From Streptomyces aidingensis (GTDB lineage Bacteria; Actinomycetota; Actinomycetes; Streptomycetales; Streptomycetaceae), in the NCBI RefSeq assembly GCF_900112355.1, contig NZ_FOLM01000001.1, forward strand, positions 1 to 45,255: a stretch of DNA of 45,255 bases, given 5' to 3'. Position 1 is the stretch's first letter. Every line of letters starts with the position of its first letter. Positions 36,815 through 45,255 of this stretch are shown here, in pieces. Under the pieces are notes generated by a model, which saw only the letters and a program-made list of their open reading frames with translations, had not been told where the DNA came from and searched no databases. Position numbers and translations under genes: made by a program.

Positions 36815-39784
36815 TCAGACCAGGGAGGCGGCAGCCGCCTGATCGGTCTCCCCGGCCCGGGCCGCGGCGCTGGCCAGCAGCGCCACATCGGTCGGACCGT
36901 TTCCCAGTTCCCGGACCGGCCGCCGGGCCGGGGGATCCCCGGCCCGCCGCCAGTCCAGCGGTATCACGGTGGGCCGCAGCGTGGCGGTGCGGGGAATCCG
37001 CCCGGTGACCCGCCCGGCCTGGAAGAGCACCGGGGCGGGCAGGCGCGCGGTGCGCAACTCGGCGCGGCCCGGCGGCCGTCCGGCCAGCGAGACCGAGGCG
37101 GTGGCGGCGACGGCCATGCCCGCCGGGGTCTCCGTCACCGAGGCACCGCCGCCCGGCGAGCGCCCGGAGGCGGTGATCAGATGGACCCCCAGCGGGCCGC
37201 CCTCCCGGGCCACCGCGTCCAGTGAGCGCACCACCGACCCGGCCGCCGGACGGCCGGGCGCGCCCAGCGCGGGGCTCAGCAGCGCCTCCAGATCGTCCAC
37301 CAGCACGACCAGGGCGGGTGGTTGCCCGGCCGGGGGGCCGGCCGGGCCGGGGGGATCGGCGGCACCGGCCGGTTCACCGGCCCGCCGCTGGGTGACCACC
37401 CGGGCGGGCCGCTCGGCGGCGCGCCGCTTCAGCTCCTCCCGCAGGCTCTCGGCAAAGGCCCGCATCCGCACCGGATCGGTGGTCGCCACATGCTCGGTGA
37501 CATGCGGCAGTTCGGCACAGGGCGCCAGCCCGCCGGCCGGGCCGTCCACCAGCAGCAGGGAGAGCCGGCGCGGGCTGCGGGCGGCGGTCAGCGAGGCCGC
37601 CAGCGCGCACAGCAGTTCCGTCTTGCCGGAGCCCGGGCCGCCCTCGATGCGCAGCGGGCCGGGCTCGGCGGCCAGATCCAGCACCACCGGGCCGGCCGGT
37701 CCGGCCCCGAGCAGCAGCGGCAGCCCGCCGCCGGTGGCGCGCCAGCGCTTGCCCAGGGCGGCGGGGGTGACCCGGGGCAGCTCCAGCAGATCCAGCAGCC
37801 GCGCGCTGTCCGGCAGTGGAGCGGCGGCGGCACCGTTCGTGCCGTCACCGGACTCCTCGCGCAGCGGGGCCAGGGCCCGGGCGAAGCGCTCCGCCCACGC
37901 GGCGGAGACCGCGTCCACCGTCCCCGCGCCGCCCCCCGGCGGCCGTGCGCCCGGCGCCGGGCCCGCGGCGCGGTGCGGCGCGGCGGCGGGGCCCGCCGCG
38001 GAGCCGGCGTGCCGGCCCGGGTCGCGGGCGGCCAGGCCGGATGTGCCGTCGCCGCCGCGGTGCGCGCCGGTGGCCGGACGGAGGCCGGGCCAGGCGGCGG
38101 TGCCGCCGGTGGTGGCGACGGCGGCGGCGGTCGGGTCGGTGCGGTGGGTGGCGGAGTCCTCCAGCGGGGCGGGTGAGCGCCCGGCCGGCCCCGGGGCGGC
38201 CCCGGCCGGGCCGGCGGTGCCGCGGGGCGGCGGCAGCAGCCGCACCGTGGTGGCGACCTCGCCGGCGAGCACGGCCATGGCGCCGCAGCGGCCGAAGACC
38301 GGGGAGGCGTCGCGGGCGGCGGCCAGGGTGTCGGCGACCGGGGAGGTGGCGGTCGCGGCCGGTGCCTCGGCCAGGCAGATCGGATGGACACCGGCCGCCG
38401 GGCCCTCCTCGGCGAGCCGCTCGACCGCCGCACGCAGATCCGCGCCGCCGGGATCTCCGTCCACCAGCACCACGGTGCGCCGGGTGCCGCGCGCGGCGGC
38501 CGGCCGGCCGGTCAGCTCGGCGATCCGTGCGGTGGCCTGCTCCCGGTCGAAGGCGAGCAGCCGGTGGCAGTCCTGGCCGCCGAGCGGCCGGGTGTGCGGC
38601 AGCCAGCCCAGCCAGGCCCAGTCCGCCGCGCGGCCCCGGGCGAGCGCGACGATCTCCAGGGCGCTGGGCGGATGCAGCGCGGCAAGCTGGGCGAGGACCG
38701 AGCGGGCCAGCCCGAGCAGCCGGTGCCGCGGCCCGGCCAGACCCAGCGCGCCGGCCGTCGCCAGGCTGACCGAGACGGGCACCAGGGCGCCGCCGATCTG
38801 CTGCGCCGTGCCGAGCCGGACCGTCAGGCCCTGCGGCGCCGCGGCCTCCGTGGCCCACAGGCCGCCGCCCACGGGCGGGGCTTCCGCCGCGCCGGGGGCG
38901 AGGCCGAGGGCGGTGAGCAGCAGGGCGGGGAGCTCGGGCCCGGCCGGGCCGGCGGCGGGCGGGATGTCCGGCGGGAGCGGCGGCGGCCCGGCCGGGCTCC
39001 CCTCGGGGCGCGGAGCGCCCAGCCGCCGGGCGAGGCCCGCCAGCCCGCCCCGCCGCCGGGCCGCCGGCGGGGCGGACCGGCCCGGACGGGGTACCGGGGC
39101 AGGCGCCGGAGCCTTTGACGAGGACGAGGACGAGGACGGGGGCGGGGGCGGTGCCTGGGACGAGGGCGGGGGCGGCGCCTGGGGCGGCGCGGTGCCGGCC
39201 GCGATCCGCAGGACGGACTCGCCGATCCGCAGCTCACCGCCGGGCGGCAGGGGCACCGGTTCGCCCGAGACCGGCCGGGCCGCGGCCACCCCGCCGCCCG
39301 TCCACGGGGCCGCGACCAGGGCGGTGCCGTTGGTGGAACCCAGATCCCGCACGGACATGGAGCCGTCCGCGGCGACCGTGATCTCGCAGTGCAACCGGGA
39401 GACATCGGGATCGTCCAGCGGCACATCGGCCCGGCTGGAGCGCCCTATGCGGATCTCACCGCCGTGCAGCAGATGCACACCGCCCGCGTCCGGACCGGAG
39501 ACCACCAGCAGCCGGGCGGGCGCCTGGTGCGGCCCGGCCGGTTCCACCGGGCGCTGGAAGGCCAGCACCGCGCCGTCCACCAGCGGCGGGCGGCCCAGCA
39601 GCACACCGGCCGGATCGAGCCGCCGCGACCCGCAGTACACCGGGCCGGGCGCACCGCCGCCGGGCGCCGCCGCGGCGGCCAGCTCGCCCAGCACCTCGGC
39701 GAGCGGGGTGCCGGCGGCAGCGGTGACCGTCACATCGGTGCCCGCGCCGCCCTGCGGCCCGAGAACGGTCAACCAGATCTGCAT
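36815..39784 (-). CDS. FHA domain / FtsK-SpoIIIE (EccC-like) ATPase
   Basis: A 989-residue cytosolic-looking protein. Residues 1-80 may be a beta-grasp (ubiquitin-like) domain (IWLTVLGPQG, TPLAEVLGELA, LVDGAVLAFQRP). The FHA domain, a phosphothreonine binder, covers about 92-185 with IRIGR, SRLHCEI and GSTNGT. After a Pro/Ser linker (200-240) comes a degenerate FtsK-like unit (about 285-520), an Ala/Gly/Pro-rich stretch and a second unit with Walker A GGPGSGKT (715-722) and Walker B LVVLVDD (825-831). Firmicute EssC/YukBA secretion ATPases also pair FHA with FtsK units, but no membrane helix or ESX gene is seen here. GGGAGG precedes ATG 39784. Neighbouring kinases suggest phospho-regulation. 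Confidence 0.88.
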   Translation of the reverse strand: MQIWLTVLGPQGGAGTDVTVTAAAGTPLAEVLGELAAAAAPGGGAPGPVYCGSRRLDPAGVLLGRPPLVDGAVLAFQRPVEPAGPHQAPARLLVVSGPDAGGVHLLHGGEIRIGRSSRADVPLDDPDVSRLHCEITVAADGSMSVRDLGSTNGTALVAAPWTGGGVAAARPVSGEPVPLPPGGELRIGESVLRIAAGTAPPQAPPPPSSQAPPPPPSSSSSSSKAPAPAPVPRPGRSAPPAARRRGGLAGLARRLGAPRPEGSPAGPPPLPPDIPPAAGPAGPELPALLLTALGLAPGAAEAPPVGGGLWATEAAAPQGLTVRLGTAQQIGGALVPVSVSLATAGALGLAGPRHRLLGLARSVLAQLAALHPPSALEIVALARGRAADWAWLGWLPHTRPLGGQDCHRLLAFDREQATARIAELTGRPAAARGTRRTVVLVDGDPGGADLRAAVERLAEEGPAAGVHPICLAEAPAATATSPVADTLAAARDASPVFGRCGAMAVLAGEVATTVRLLPPPRGTAGPAGAAPGPAGRSPAPLEDSATHRTDPTAAAVATTGGTAAWPGLRPATGAHRGGDGTSGLAARDPGRHAGSAAGPAAAPHRAAGPAPGARPPGGGAGTVDAVSAAWAERFARALAPLREESGDGTNGAAAAPLPDSARLLDLLELPRVTPAALGKRWRATGGGLPLLLGAGPAGPVVLDLAAEPGPLRIEGGPGSGKTELLCALAASLTAARSPRRLSLLLVDGPAGGLAPCAELPHVTEHVATTDPVRMRAFAESLREELKRRAAERPARVVTQRRAGEPAGAADPPGPAGPPAGQPPALVVLVDDLEALLSPALGAPGRPAAGSVVRSLDAVAREGGPLGVHLITASGRSPGGGASVTETPAGMAVAATASVSLAGRPPGRAELRTARLPAPVLFQAGRVTGRIPRTATLRPTVIPLDWRRAGDPPARRPVRELGNGPTDVALLASAAARAGETDQAAAASLV

Positions 39785-39822
39785 CGGCCCTCCCGGTCGC
39801 ATCGACATCTGATGCTTCAAGA

Positions 39823-39845
39823 ATCCTCGCATCAGCCACTGACAG
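39823..39845 (-). promoter_or_regulatory. Weak RecA-NDp-like element upstream of the FHA/FtsK gene
   Basis: On the minus strand CTGTCAGTG, 8 nt, GAGGAT. The -35-like half matches eight of nine consensus bases; the -10 has G in place of the first T. A transcript from here would have a leader of about 32 nt carrying the gene's GGGAGG. It overlaps an inverted repeat CTGATGC...GCATCAG (39809-39815 and 39829-39835). Confidence 0.35.
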
Positions 39846-40010
39846 TCCGCGCCGCAAGCAACCCTTCATGATCTTGATTGCTCAGATGTGACCGGAACTG
39901 ATCGTTGGCTTGGCGTGCAACACCGGCCGCCCGTCCGGCATCCCGGCGCCGAAGCCGGGGATCGGTCGGAACACACCGGTCGCGCAGCAGCCCGGCACCG
40001 CGTCGATCAG

Positions 40011-40061
40011 TCCTGCCGGTCCCGCAGTCCTGCCGGTCCCGCAGTCCCGCCGGTCCCACGA
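40011..40061 (+). repeat. 17-bp tandem repeat, 2.9 copies
   Basis: TCCTGCCGGTCCCGCAG occurs twice exactly (40011-40027, 40028-40044), followed by a third copy with three changes (40045-40061). It is non-coding as far as I can tell. Confidence 0.85.
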
Positions 40062-40432
40062 TGTCACCGGGCGCATCCGGCCCCGCCCGGTTCCCGGCCA
40101 TCAGCAGCCGTTTCCGGTCAATATCGGCGCCCTGCGGCGGCGCGCGGCACCGGTTCGGCCATCGTGGCCGGCGCCCGGACGGGGCACGGTCACCATGGGC
40201 TCACGGCAACCGGGGCGGCCTGCACCCGGGACCGGTTTCCCGCACCGCACTACAGTAGGGAGGCCGGGGGAGGCGCCTGCGGGCGGCGGCACCGGGGCGG
40301 GCCGGGGAGATCTCACCGGGATCGTCACCGCCGTCACCCGCTGTCATGTCAGTCCGGCCCGGCCGGCTCGGACCGGGTGACCCCCGGTTCCGCAGTCCAT
40401 CATGTCCACCACGGAACACCCAGGGAGCACGC

Positions 40433-42307
40433 GTGCGGCCGGTTGGCAGCAAGTACCTGCTGGAAGAGCCGCCGCTCGGTCGCGGCGCCACCGGGACCGT
40501 CTGGCGTGGCCGCCGGCGGGAGGCCGCCGGTGCGGAGGCGGCCGTGCCCGGGCAGCCCGGCGAGTGGGTGGCGATCAAGGTCCTGAAGGAGGAGCTGGCC
40601 CAGGACCCGGATGTGGTGATGCGCTTTCTGCGCGAGCGTTCGGTCCTGCTCCGGCTCGGCCAGGAGGGCCACACCAACATCGTCCGGTTCCGCGACATCG
40701 TCGTGGAGGGCGAGCTGCTCGCCCTGGTGATGGACCTGGTCGAGGGCCCCGACCTGCACCGCTATCTGCATGAGAACGGCCCGCTGACCCCGGTCGGGGC
40801 CGCTCTGATCACCGCCCAGATCGCCGACGCGCTGGCCGCCGCGCACGCCAGGGGCGTGGTGCACCGCGACCTCAAGCCGGCCAATGTGCTGCTGGCCACC
40901 GACCGCGACCCGGCGACCGGCGGCGAGGTGCTGCGGCCGATGCTCACCGACTTCGGCATCGCGCGGCTGGCCGACTCCCCGGGCGTCACCCGCACCCATG
41001 AGTTCATCGGCACGCCCTCCTATGTGGCCCCGGAGACCGCGGAGGGCCGGGAACAGACCTCGGCGGTTGACATCTACGGCGCCGGCGTCCTGCTCTACGA
41101 GCTGGTCTCCGGCCGTGCCCCGTTCTCCGGCGGCACCGCGCTGGAGGTGATCCAGCGCCATCTGGTGGAGCCGCCGGCCCGGCCCGAGGGCGTGCCCGAC
41201 CCGCTGTGGACGGTGATCGACCGCTGTCTGCGCAAGCGTCCGGACGAGCGGCCCGGCGCGGAGAGCCTGGGCCGCGCGCTGCGCGTGGTGGCCACCGGCC
41301 TCGGCGACTACGCGGGCCCGCAGGAGCGCACCGCCGCCTACGGCGTGGGCGGCATGCTGCTGCCCGACCCCTCGCCGGTGAAGGTGCCCGGCACCGGCAC
41401 CGCCCCGGTGGGGGCGGCCGAGGCGACGCAGGCGCTGCCCGGCGGCTCGGGCGGCGCGGGACGGCCGCCCGTCTCCGACCCGTCCGCGCCGACCGCCGCC
41501 ATCCCGCCGGTGGGACCGGGAGCCCCGGGCGGTCCGGGAGCTCCGGGCGGTCCGGGAGAGCGGCCCGGCGGCCGAAGCAGCGGGGTGGACCCCACCCGGG
41601 CGATGCCGGTGGCCGGCCACCACGATTCCGGGCCGGACGAGCAGCATCCGTGGCAGAACCAGATGCGGGCCGCCCGGGAGCGCAACGAGGCCACCCGGGT
41701 GCAGCCCTTCGACCCGGCCGAGGACCCGCTGTACCGGCAGCCGCAGCGCCGCCCGCAGCGCCGTCCCCAGCCGCCGCAGCAGGCACCGCGCCGGTCCTCG
41801 CCCGACCAGGGGGCCGGGGGCTACGGCTATCCGCAGCCGGCGCCGCCGCAGCCGCAGTCCGGCTACGGGTACCGGCAGCCGCCGGGCCAGGGGGGCGGCG
41901 GCTACGGCTATCCGCAGTCGCCGCCGCAGCAGCCCGTGCCGCAGGCTCCCGCGCAGCCCTACCCCCGGCCGCAGCAGCCCCAGCGGCGGTCCGCGCCGCC
42001 CCGGGAGTCCCGGCCGCCGCGCGAGCCGCGTCCCCCGCGCGAGCCGCGCCGGCGCAGCGCCAACCCGATGCGCATCCCGGGCCTGGGCTGCCTCAAGGGC
42101 TGTCTGTTCATGGTGCTGATCCTGGTGGTGATCGGCTTCCTGGTGTGGAACTTCACCCCGGTCCAGGACTGGATCGCCGAGGGGAAGGGCTTCTGGGAGG
42201 CGGCCCAGGACTGGTTCGACGACCTGCGGGAGTTCCTCGGCCTGATCGAGGAGGCGCAGCAGACCGTCGACGACGTCCAGCAGAACATCCCGGAGACCGG
42301 CAACTGA
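40433..42307 (+). CDS. pkaA: Membrane serine/threonine protein kinase (PkaA-like)
   Basis: A 624-residue Hanks-type kinase. The kinase domain (about 7-285) has P-loop GRGATGTV (16-23), lysine K49, catalytic HRDLKPAN (144-151, base D146), DFG at 173-175 and a threonine-containing activation loop ending in APE (199-201). A Pro/Gly-rich linker of about 250 residues includes a collagen-like GAPGGPGAPGGPGE run and GYGYPQ repeats. One membrane helix lies at about 553-574, followed by a 50-residue amphipathic, acidic outside tail. GTG 40433 follows AGGGAG. The tandem arrangement with a second kinase and prfB matches pkaA-pkaB of S. coelicolor as I recall it. Confidence 0.92.
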   Translation: MRPVGSKYLLEEPPLGRGATGTVWRGRRREAAGAEAAVPGQPGEWVAIKVLKEELAQDPDVVMRFLRERSVLLRLGQEGHTNIVRFRDIVVEGELLALVMDLVEGPDLHRYLHENGPLTPVGAALITAQIADALAAAHARGVVHRDLKPANVLLATDRDPATGGEVLRPMLTDFGIARLADSPGVTRTHEFIGTPSYVAPETAEGREQTSAVDIYGAGVLLYELVSGRAPFSGGTALEVIQRHLVEPPARPEGVPDPLWTVIDRCLRKRPDERPGAESLGRALRVVATGLGDYAGPQERTAAYGVGGMLLPDPSPVKVPGTGTAPVGAAEATQALPGGSGGAGRPPVSDPSAPTAAIPPVGPGAPGGPGAPGGPGERPGGRSSGVDPTRAMPVAGHHDSGPDEQHPWQNQMRAARERNEATRVQPFDPAEDPLYRQPQRRPQRRPQPPQQAPRRSSPDQGAGGYGYPQPAPPQPQSGYGYRQPPGQGGGGYGYPQSPPQQPVPQAPAQPYPRPQQPQRRSAPPRESRPPREPRPPREPRRRSANPMRIPGLGCLKGCLFMVLILVVIGFLVWNFTPVQDWIAEGKGFWEAAQDWFDDLREFLGLIEEAQQTVDDVQQNIPETGN

Positions 42308-42450
42308 CCGCGCCCGTTCCCTCACCGAGCGGTCAGGTGGGGGATTTATCGACATTCGGAGGTGAATTCGGGCGCGGTGTTCCCGGCGAATCCGGGCAAT
42401 GCGGATCACCCGCGCCCCCTCCCGCCCCCGCGTCGTCGTAGCCTCGCGCC

Positions 42451-43656
42451 ATGGCACGCAACATCGGCAGCCGCTACACCGCTCACCGGGTGCTGGGCCG
42501 CGGCAGCGCCGGCACGGTGTGGCTCGGCGAGGGTCCGGACGGCCCGGTGGCCATCAAGGTGCTCCGGGAGGACCTCGCGGCCGACGCCGACCTGGTGGCG
42601 CGCTTCGCCCACGAACGGCACACCCTGCTGGGACTGGAGCACCCGCACATCGTCGGCGTCCGCGACCTGCTCCTCGGCGACGAGGCCGAGGGCGGCGACC
42701 TGGCCCTGGTCATGGATCTGGTGCGCGGCCCCGATCTGCGCAGCCACCTCGCCGCCTGCCGCCGGCTGCCCCCGCGGGAGGCCGTGAGCATCGTCGCCGG
42801 GGTGGCCGGCGGCCTCGCCGTGGCGCACGCGGCCGGCATCATCCACCGCGATGTCAAGCCGGAGAACATCCTGCTGGACACCTCCGGCCCGGAACCGGTC
42901 GCCCTGCTCACCGACTTCGGCGTGGCCCAGTTGATCGAGGAGCCGCGCCGCGGCACCGCAGGCGGTGTGGTCGGCACCCCCGACTACATGGCCCCCGAGA
43001 TCATCGAGGGCCTGCCCTCCCGCGCCCCGGTGGACATCTACGCCCTGGCCACCGTGCTCTACGAGCTGCTGGCCGGCTTCACCCCGTTCGGCGGCGGCCA
43101 CTCCGGGGCCGTGCTGCGCCGCCAGGTCACCGAGAAGGCCGCCGAGCTGCCCGGGCTGCCGCCCGCCCTGTGGGAGCTGATCCAGCAGTGTCTGGCCAAG
43201 TCCCCCGCCTCCCGGCTGCGCGCCTCCGAGCTGGCCTCCCGGCTGCGCGAGCTGCTGCCCGCCCTGGACGGCCTGCCCGCGCTGGACCTGCTGGACCTGG
43301 AGGCCGCCGACCACCGCATGGTGCCGGAGCCGGCCGGGGCCGCCGCGGCCCTGCCCGCACTCCCGGCCGAGGCCGAGGCCGAGGCCGGAACCCCGCGCGG
43401 CGCCGTCCCGCTGGTGCGCGGCGCCGTGCCGGACGAGGAGCGGGTCACCCACACCCGGATGCGGGTGCCGGACGCCGAGGAACTGGCCGGCGGCGCGCAC
43501 GGCACCGCCCGGGTGGCGCGGCGGCCCGGCCAGCCGCGGGCCGGCTCGGCCCGGCACAGCGCGGCGCTCCGGCGGCGCCGGCTGGCCGTGACGGTGGCCG
43601 CCGCGGGGGCGCTCGCCCTGGTCCTGCTGCTGGTGCTGCTGCTGGCCCTCGGCTAG
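42451..43656 (+). CDS. pkaB: Membrane serine/threonine protein kinase (PkaB-like)
   Basis: A 401-residue Hanks-type kinase. P-loop GRGSAGTV (16-23), K36, HRDVKPEN (132-139, base D134), DFG (155-157) and APE around 181-183 are intact. A juxtamembrane linker of about 100 residues holds several Thr (TRM, THT). The single membrane helix (about 379-400) ends the protein, so unlike the first kinase it has no external sensor part. The ATG is 7 nt after TAGCCT (42439-42444), suggesting a leaderless message separate from pkaA, 143 bp upstream. Confidence 0.92.
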   Translation: MARNIGSRYTAHRVLGRGSAGTVWLGEGPDGPVAIKVLREDLAADADLVARFAHERHTLLGLEHPHIVGVRDLLLGDEAEGGDLALVMDLVRGPDLRSHLAACRRLPPREAVSIVAGVAGGLAVAHAAGIIHRDVKPENILLDTSGPEPVALLTDFGVAQLIEEPRRGTAGGVVGTPDYMAPEIIEGLPSRAPVDIYALATVLYELLAGFTPFGGGHSGAVLRRQVTEKAAELPGLPPALWELIQQCLAKSPASRLRASELASRLRELLPALDGLPALDLLDLEAADHRMVPEPAGAAAALPALPAEAEAEAGTPRGAVPLVRGAVPDEERVTHTRMRVPDAEELAGGAHGTARVARRPGQPRAGSARHSAALRRRRLAVTVAAAGALALVLLLVLLLALG

Positions 43657-43720
43657 CCGGGGACCGGGCGCCGGACCCGGTACCGGACGGAACGTCCGGG
43701 CCAGCCGTTAGGCTGGAGGC

Positions 43721-44839
43721 GTGGCAGTCGTCGATGCATCCGAAGAGCTGAAGTCCCTCACCTCGACCATGGAGTCGATCGAGGCCGTCCTGGACCTCGA
43801 CAGGCTGAGGGCCGATATCGCCGTGCTCGAGGAGCAGGCGTCGTCCCCGAACCTGTGGAACGACCCGGACAACGCCCAGCAGGTCACCAGCAAGCTGTCC
43901 ATGCTCCAGGGCCAGCTCCGCAAGACGCAGGAGCTGCGCGGCCGGATCGACGACCTCGGGGTGCTCTTCGAGCTCGCCGAGGCCGAGGGCGACGCCGACA
44001 CCCTCGCCGAGGCCCGCGCCGAGCTGGAGGCGGTGAAGAAGGACGTCGCCGAGCTGGAGGTGCGCACCCTGCTCTCCGGCGAGTACGACGCCCGCGAGGC
44101 CATGGTCTCCATCCGCGCCGAGGCCGGCGGGGTGGACGCCGCGGACTTCGCCGAGCAGCTCCAGCGCATGTACCTGCGCTGGGCCGAGCGCCGCGGCTAT
44201 CCCTACGAGGTGCTGGACACCTCCTACGCGGAAGAGGCCGGCATCAAGTCGACCACCTTCGCGATCAAGGCGCCGTTCGCCTACGGCACCCTCTCCGTGG
44301 AGCAGGGCACCCACCGGCTGGTGCGCATCTCCCCCTTCGACAACCAGGGCCGCCGCCAGACGTCCTTCGCGGGCGTCGAGGTGCTGCCGGTGGTGGAGCA
44401 GACCGACCACATCGAGATCCCGGAGAACGAGATCCGGATCGATGTCTTCCGCTCCTCGGGCCCCGGCGGGCAGTCGGTCAACACCACCGACTCGGCGGTG
44501 CGCATCACGCACCTGCCGACCGGCATCGTGGTCTCCTGCCAGAACGAGAAGTCGCAGATCCAGAACCGGGCGGCGGCGATGCGCGTGCTCCAGGCCCGCC
44601 TGCTGGCCAGGCGGCGCGAGGAGGAGCAGGCCAGGATGAACGCCCTGAAGAGTGACAGCGGCAACTCCTGGGGCAGCCAGATGCGTTCGTATGTTCTGCA
44701 CCCGTATCAGATGGTGAAGGATCTGCGGACGGAATATGAAGTCGGCAACCCGCAGTCCGTTCTGGACGGCGACATCGACGACTTCCTGGAGGCCGGAATC
44801 CGCTGGCGCAAGCAGCAGGAGAAGCAGGCCGCGGAGTGA
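43721..44839 (+). CDS. prfB: Peptide chain release factor 2
   Basis: A 372-residue class I release factor that recognises UGA/UAA: the tripeptide SPF is at 204-206 ([15 protein letters not shown]) and the catalytic GGQ at 249-251 ([16 protein letters not shown]). The helical N-terminal domain (1-110) and C-terminal segment [14 protein letters not shown] are complete. The reading frame is continuous; there is no in-frame UGA or CUUUGA slippage site near codon 26 as in E. coli. The GTG start is 7 nt after TAGGCT (43709-43714) and also 1 nt after a GGAGG, so leaderless or led translation is possible. Confidence 0.98.
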   Translation: MAVVDASEELKSLTSTMESIEAVLDLDRLRADIAVLEEQASSPNLWNDPDNAQQVTSKLSMLQGQLRKTQELRGRIDDLGVLFELAEAEGDADTLAEARAELEAVKKDVAELEVRTLLSGEYDAREAMVSIRAEAGGVDAADFAEQLQRMYLRWAERRGYPYEVLDTSYAEEAGIKSTTFAIKAPFAYGTLSVEQGTHRLVRISPFDNQGRRQTSFAGVEVLPVVEQTDHIEIPENEIRIDVFRSSGPGGQSVNTTDSAVRITHLPTGIVVSCQNEKSQIQNRAAAMRVLQARLLARRREEEQARMNALKSDSGNSWGSQMRSYVLHPYQMVKDLRTEYEVGNPQSVLDGDIDDFLEAGIRWRKQQEKQAAE

Positions 44840-44990
44840 TTTCCCTGGTGAGATAGCCGACTTGACGCAGATAGAGGGAACGGGAAAGCTGTTCGGGCGG
44901 TATATCCGTGTGCCGATTGGCGTGACGTGGGGGGCTCGTGAGACATCGCCCGTCTCCCAGCGAGGCTGAGCGGCGGACACGGCTGTTCCG

Positions 44991-45002
44991 ATGACGCGTC
45001 AT
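44991..45002. promoter_or_regulatory. 12-bp perfect palindrome upstream of the secreted-protein gene
   Basis: ATGACGCGTCAT is exactly self-complementary and lies 38 bp before the start codon of the next gene, in the likely promoter or operator position. No regulator is assigned. Confidence 0.4.
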
Positions 45003-45040
45003 TGTCGATATCTACATCACTACAGGGGGTAGTTACTCAC

Positions 45041-45255
45041 ATGGCCAGTTCCAAGGTGCGGGCCAATATGGCCCGTATCACGGCTGCGGCCGTCTTCGCC
45101 GCCGGGGCGTCTCTCGCCGTCGCCGGCGTCGCCCAGGCCGACCCCGGCGACCCGGACGTCTGTGTCCCGGAGCCGCCGGACTACGACAACTGCGACGGCG
45201 GTACGACCGAGGAGCCGACGAACGGCGGCACCACGGAGGAGCCGACGAACGGCGG
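45041..45255 (+). CDS. Secreted protein with TTEEPTNGG repeats (3' end outside window)
   Basis: The start of a gene cut by the window end (71 codons visible). ATG 45041 follows AGGGGG at about 12 nt. The N terminus has a Sec signal peptide: a short basic region, a hydrophobic Ala/Val core (about 12-32) and a likely AQA-D cleavage site near residue 34. The mature part begins with an acidic, two-cysteine segment (VCVPEPPDYDNC) followed by the nonapeptide TTEEPTNGG repeated about twice before the cut. Low-complexity Thr/Glu/Pro repeats suggest a wall-spanning stalk. No family recognised; an exported surface protein is likely. Confidence 0.8.
   Translation, partial: MASSKVRANMARITAAAVFAAGASLAVAGVAQADPGDPDVCVPEPPDYDNCDGGTTEEPTNGGTTEEPTNG

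Larger units (their letters stand above)
39785..40432. other. Divergent control region between the FHA/FtsK gene and pkaA
   Basis: This 648-bp region holds, for the minus gene, a RecA-NDp-like element and GCATC/GATGC repeats (39799-39845), a locally AT-rich stretch (39860-39915), 2.9 copies of a 17-bp tandem repeat (40011-40061), and for pkaA a TACAGT hexamer (40251-40256) without a good -35. Open frames on both strands here show no coding-like composition or recognised domain, so no gene is called. Confidence 0.6.

Noticed and set aside
40011..40061. CRISPR array
   Set aside because: Units of 17 bp are directly adjacent with no spacers, and no cas genes are present.
39832..40101. 89-codon minus-strand frame upstream of the FHA/FtsK gene
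   Set aside because: Its codons run through the tandem repeat and AT-rich promoter area; no domain or ribosome-binding site.
43721..43810. Programmed frameshift in prfB
   Set aside because: The frame is continuous and no CUUUGA slippery site was found near codon 26.

Overview
The window looks like a chromosomal core segment of a Streptomyces-type actinomycete. GC content is very high, third codon positions are almost all G or C, GTG starts are common, and long antisense open frames shadow most genes. The gene order mtrA-mtrB-lpqB-comF-hpf-NarL regulator-YcaQ-like glycosylase-secA-...-NAD-glutamate dehydrogenase-...-pkaA-pkaB-prfB is the order I remember from Streptomyces chromosomes. This is recall, not a search. 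I see no insertion sequence, prophage, CRISPR array or tRNA.

Layout. (1) 1-740: 3' end of a 5S rRNA (end of an rrn operon), its terminator, and a GNAT acetyltransferase. (2) 769-6402, minus strand: a compact operon for a membrane protein, DUF4129, DUF4350, a MoxR AAA+ ATPase and a DUF58 protein, a typical MoxR envelope set. (3) 6579-15477: the MtrAB-LpqB envelope/development signalling system, a ComF-like phosphoribosyltransferase, the ribosome hibernation factor HPF, a NarL-type regulator and a convergent YcaQ-like DNA glycosylase. (4) 15624-21812: secA, an Rv3235-family protein, a DUF6912 protein, a thioredoxin-reductase-like flavoprotein and a HAD hydrolase. (5) 22184-27220: the giant NAD-glutamate dehydrogenase. 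(6) 27300-32681: a dolichol-phosphate-mannose-synthase-like transferase, a Stealth phosphotransferase and a fused GT2/TagF-type polymerase, which together suggest cell-surface phosphopolymer synthesis. (7) 32836-36573, minus strand: a sugar ABC importer (lipoprotein and two permeases, no ATPase). (8) 36815-43656: an FHA/FtsK-type ATPase and two membrane Ser/Thr kinases. (9) prfB and the start of a secreted repeat protein cut by the window end.

Most notable points. (a) Promoters matching the LexA-independent RecA-NDp (PafBC-type) pattern TTGTCRGTG-N8-TAnnnT sit in front of the YcaQ-like DNA glycosylase and the HAD hydrolase, each ending one helix-appropriate step (7-8 nt) before the start codon, so both mRNAs look leaderless. 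A weaker match precedes the FHA/FtsK gene. (b) One sugar permease carries an inserted, probably extracellular Sdr/Cna-B-like beta-sandwich. (c) Candidate upstream ORFs lie in front of mtrA (ATGA overlap) and hpf (strong Shine-Dalgarno, Trp-codon cluster, 40-nt hairpin). (d) The FHA/FtsK protein combines a possible beta-grasp domain, an FHA domain and an EccC-like ATPase next to two kinases.

Limits: everything was read by eye. Family names rest on recognised motifs; no alignment, profile search or structure prediction was run, and counts of residues are manual.
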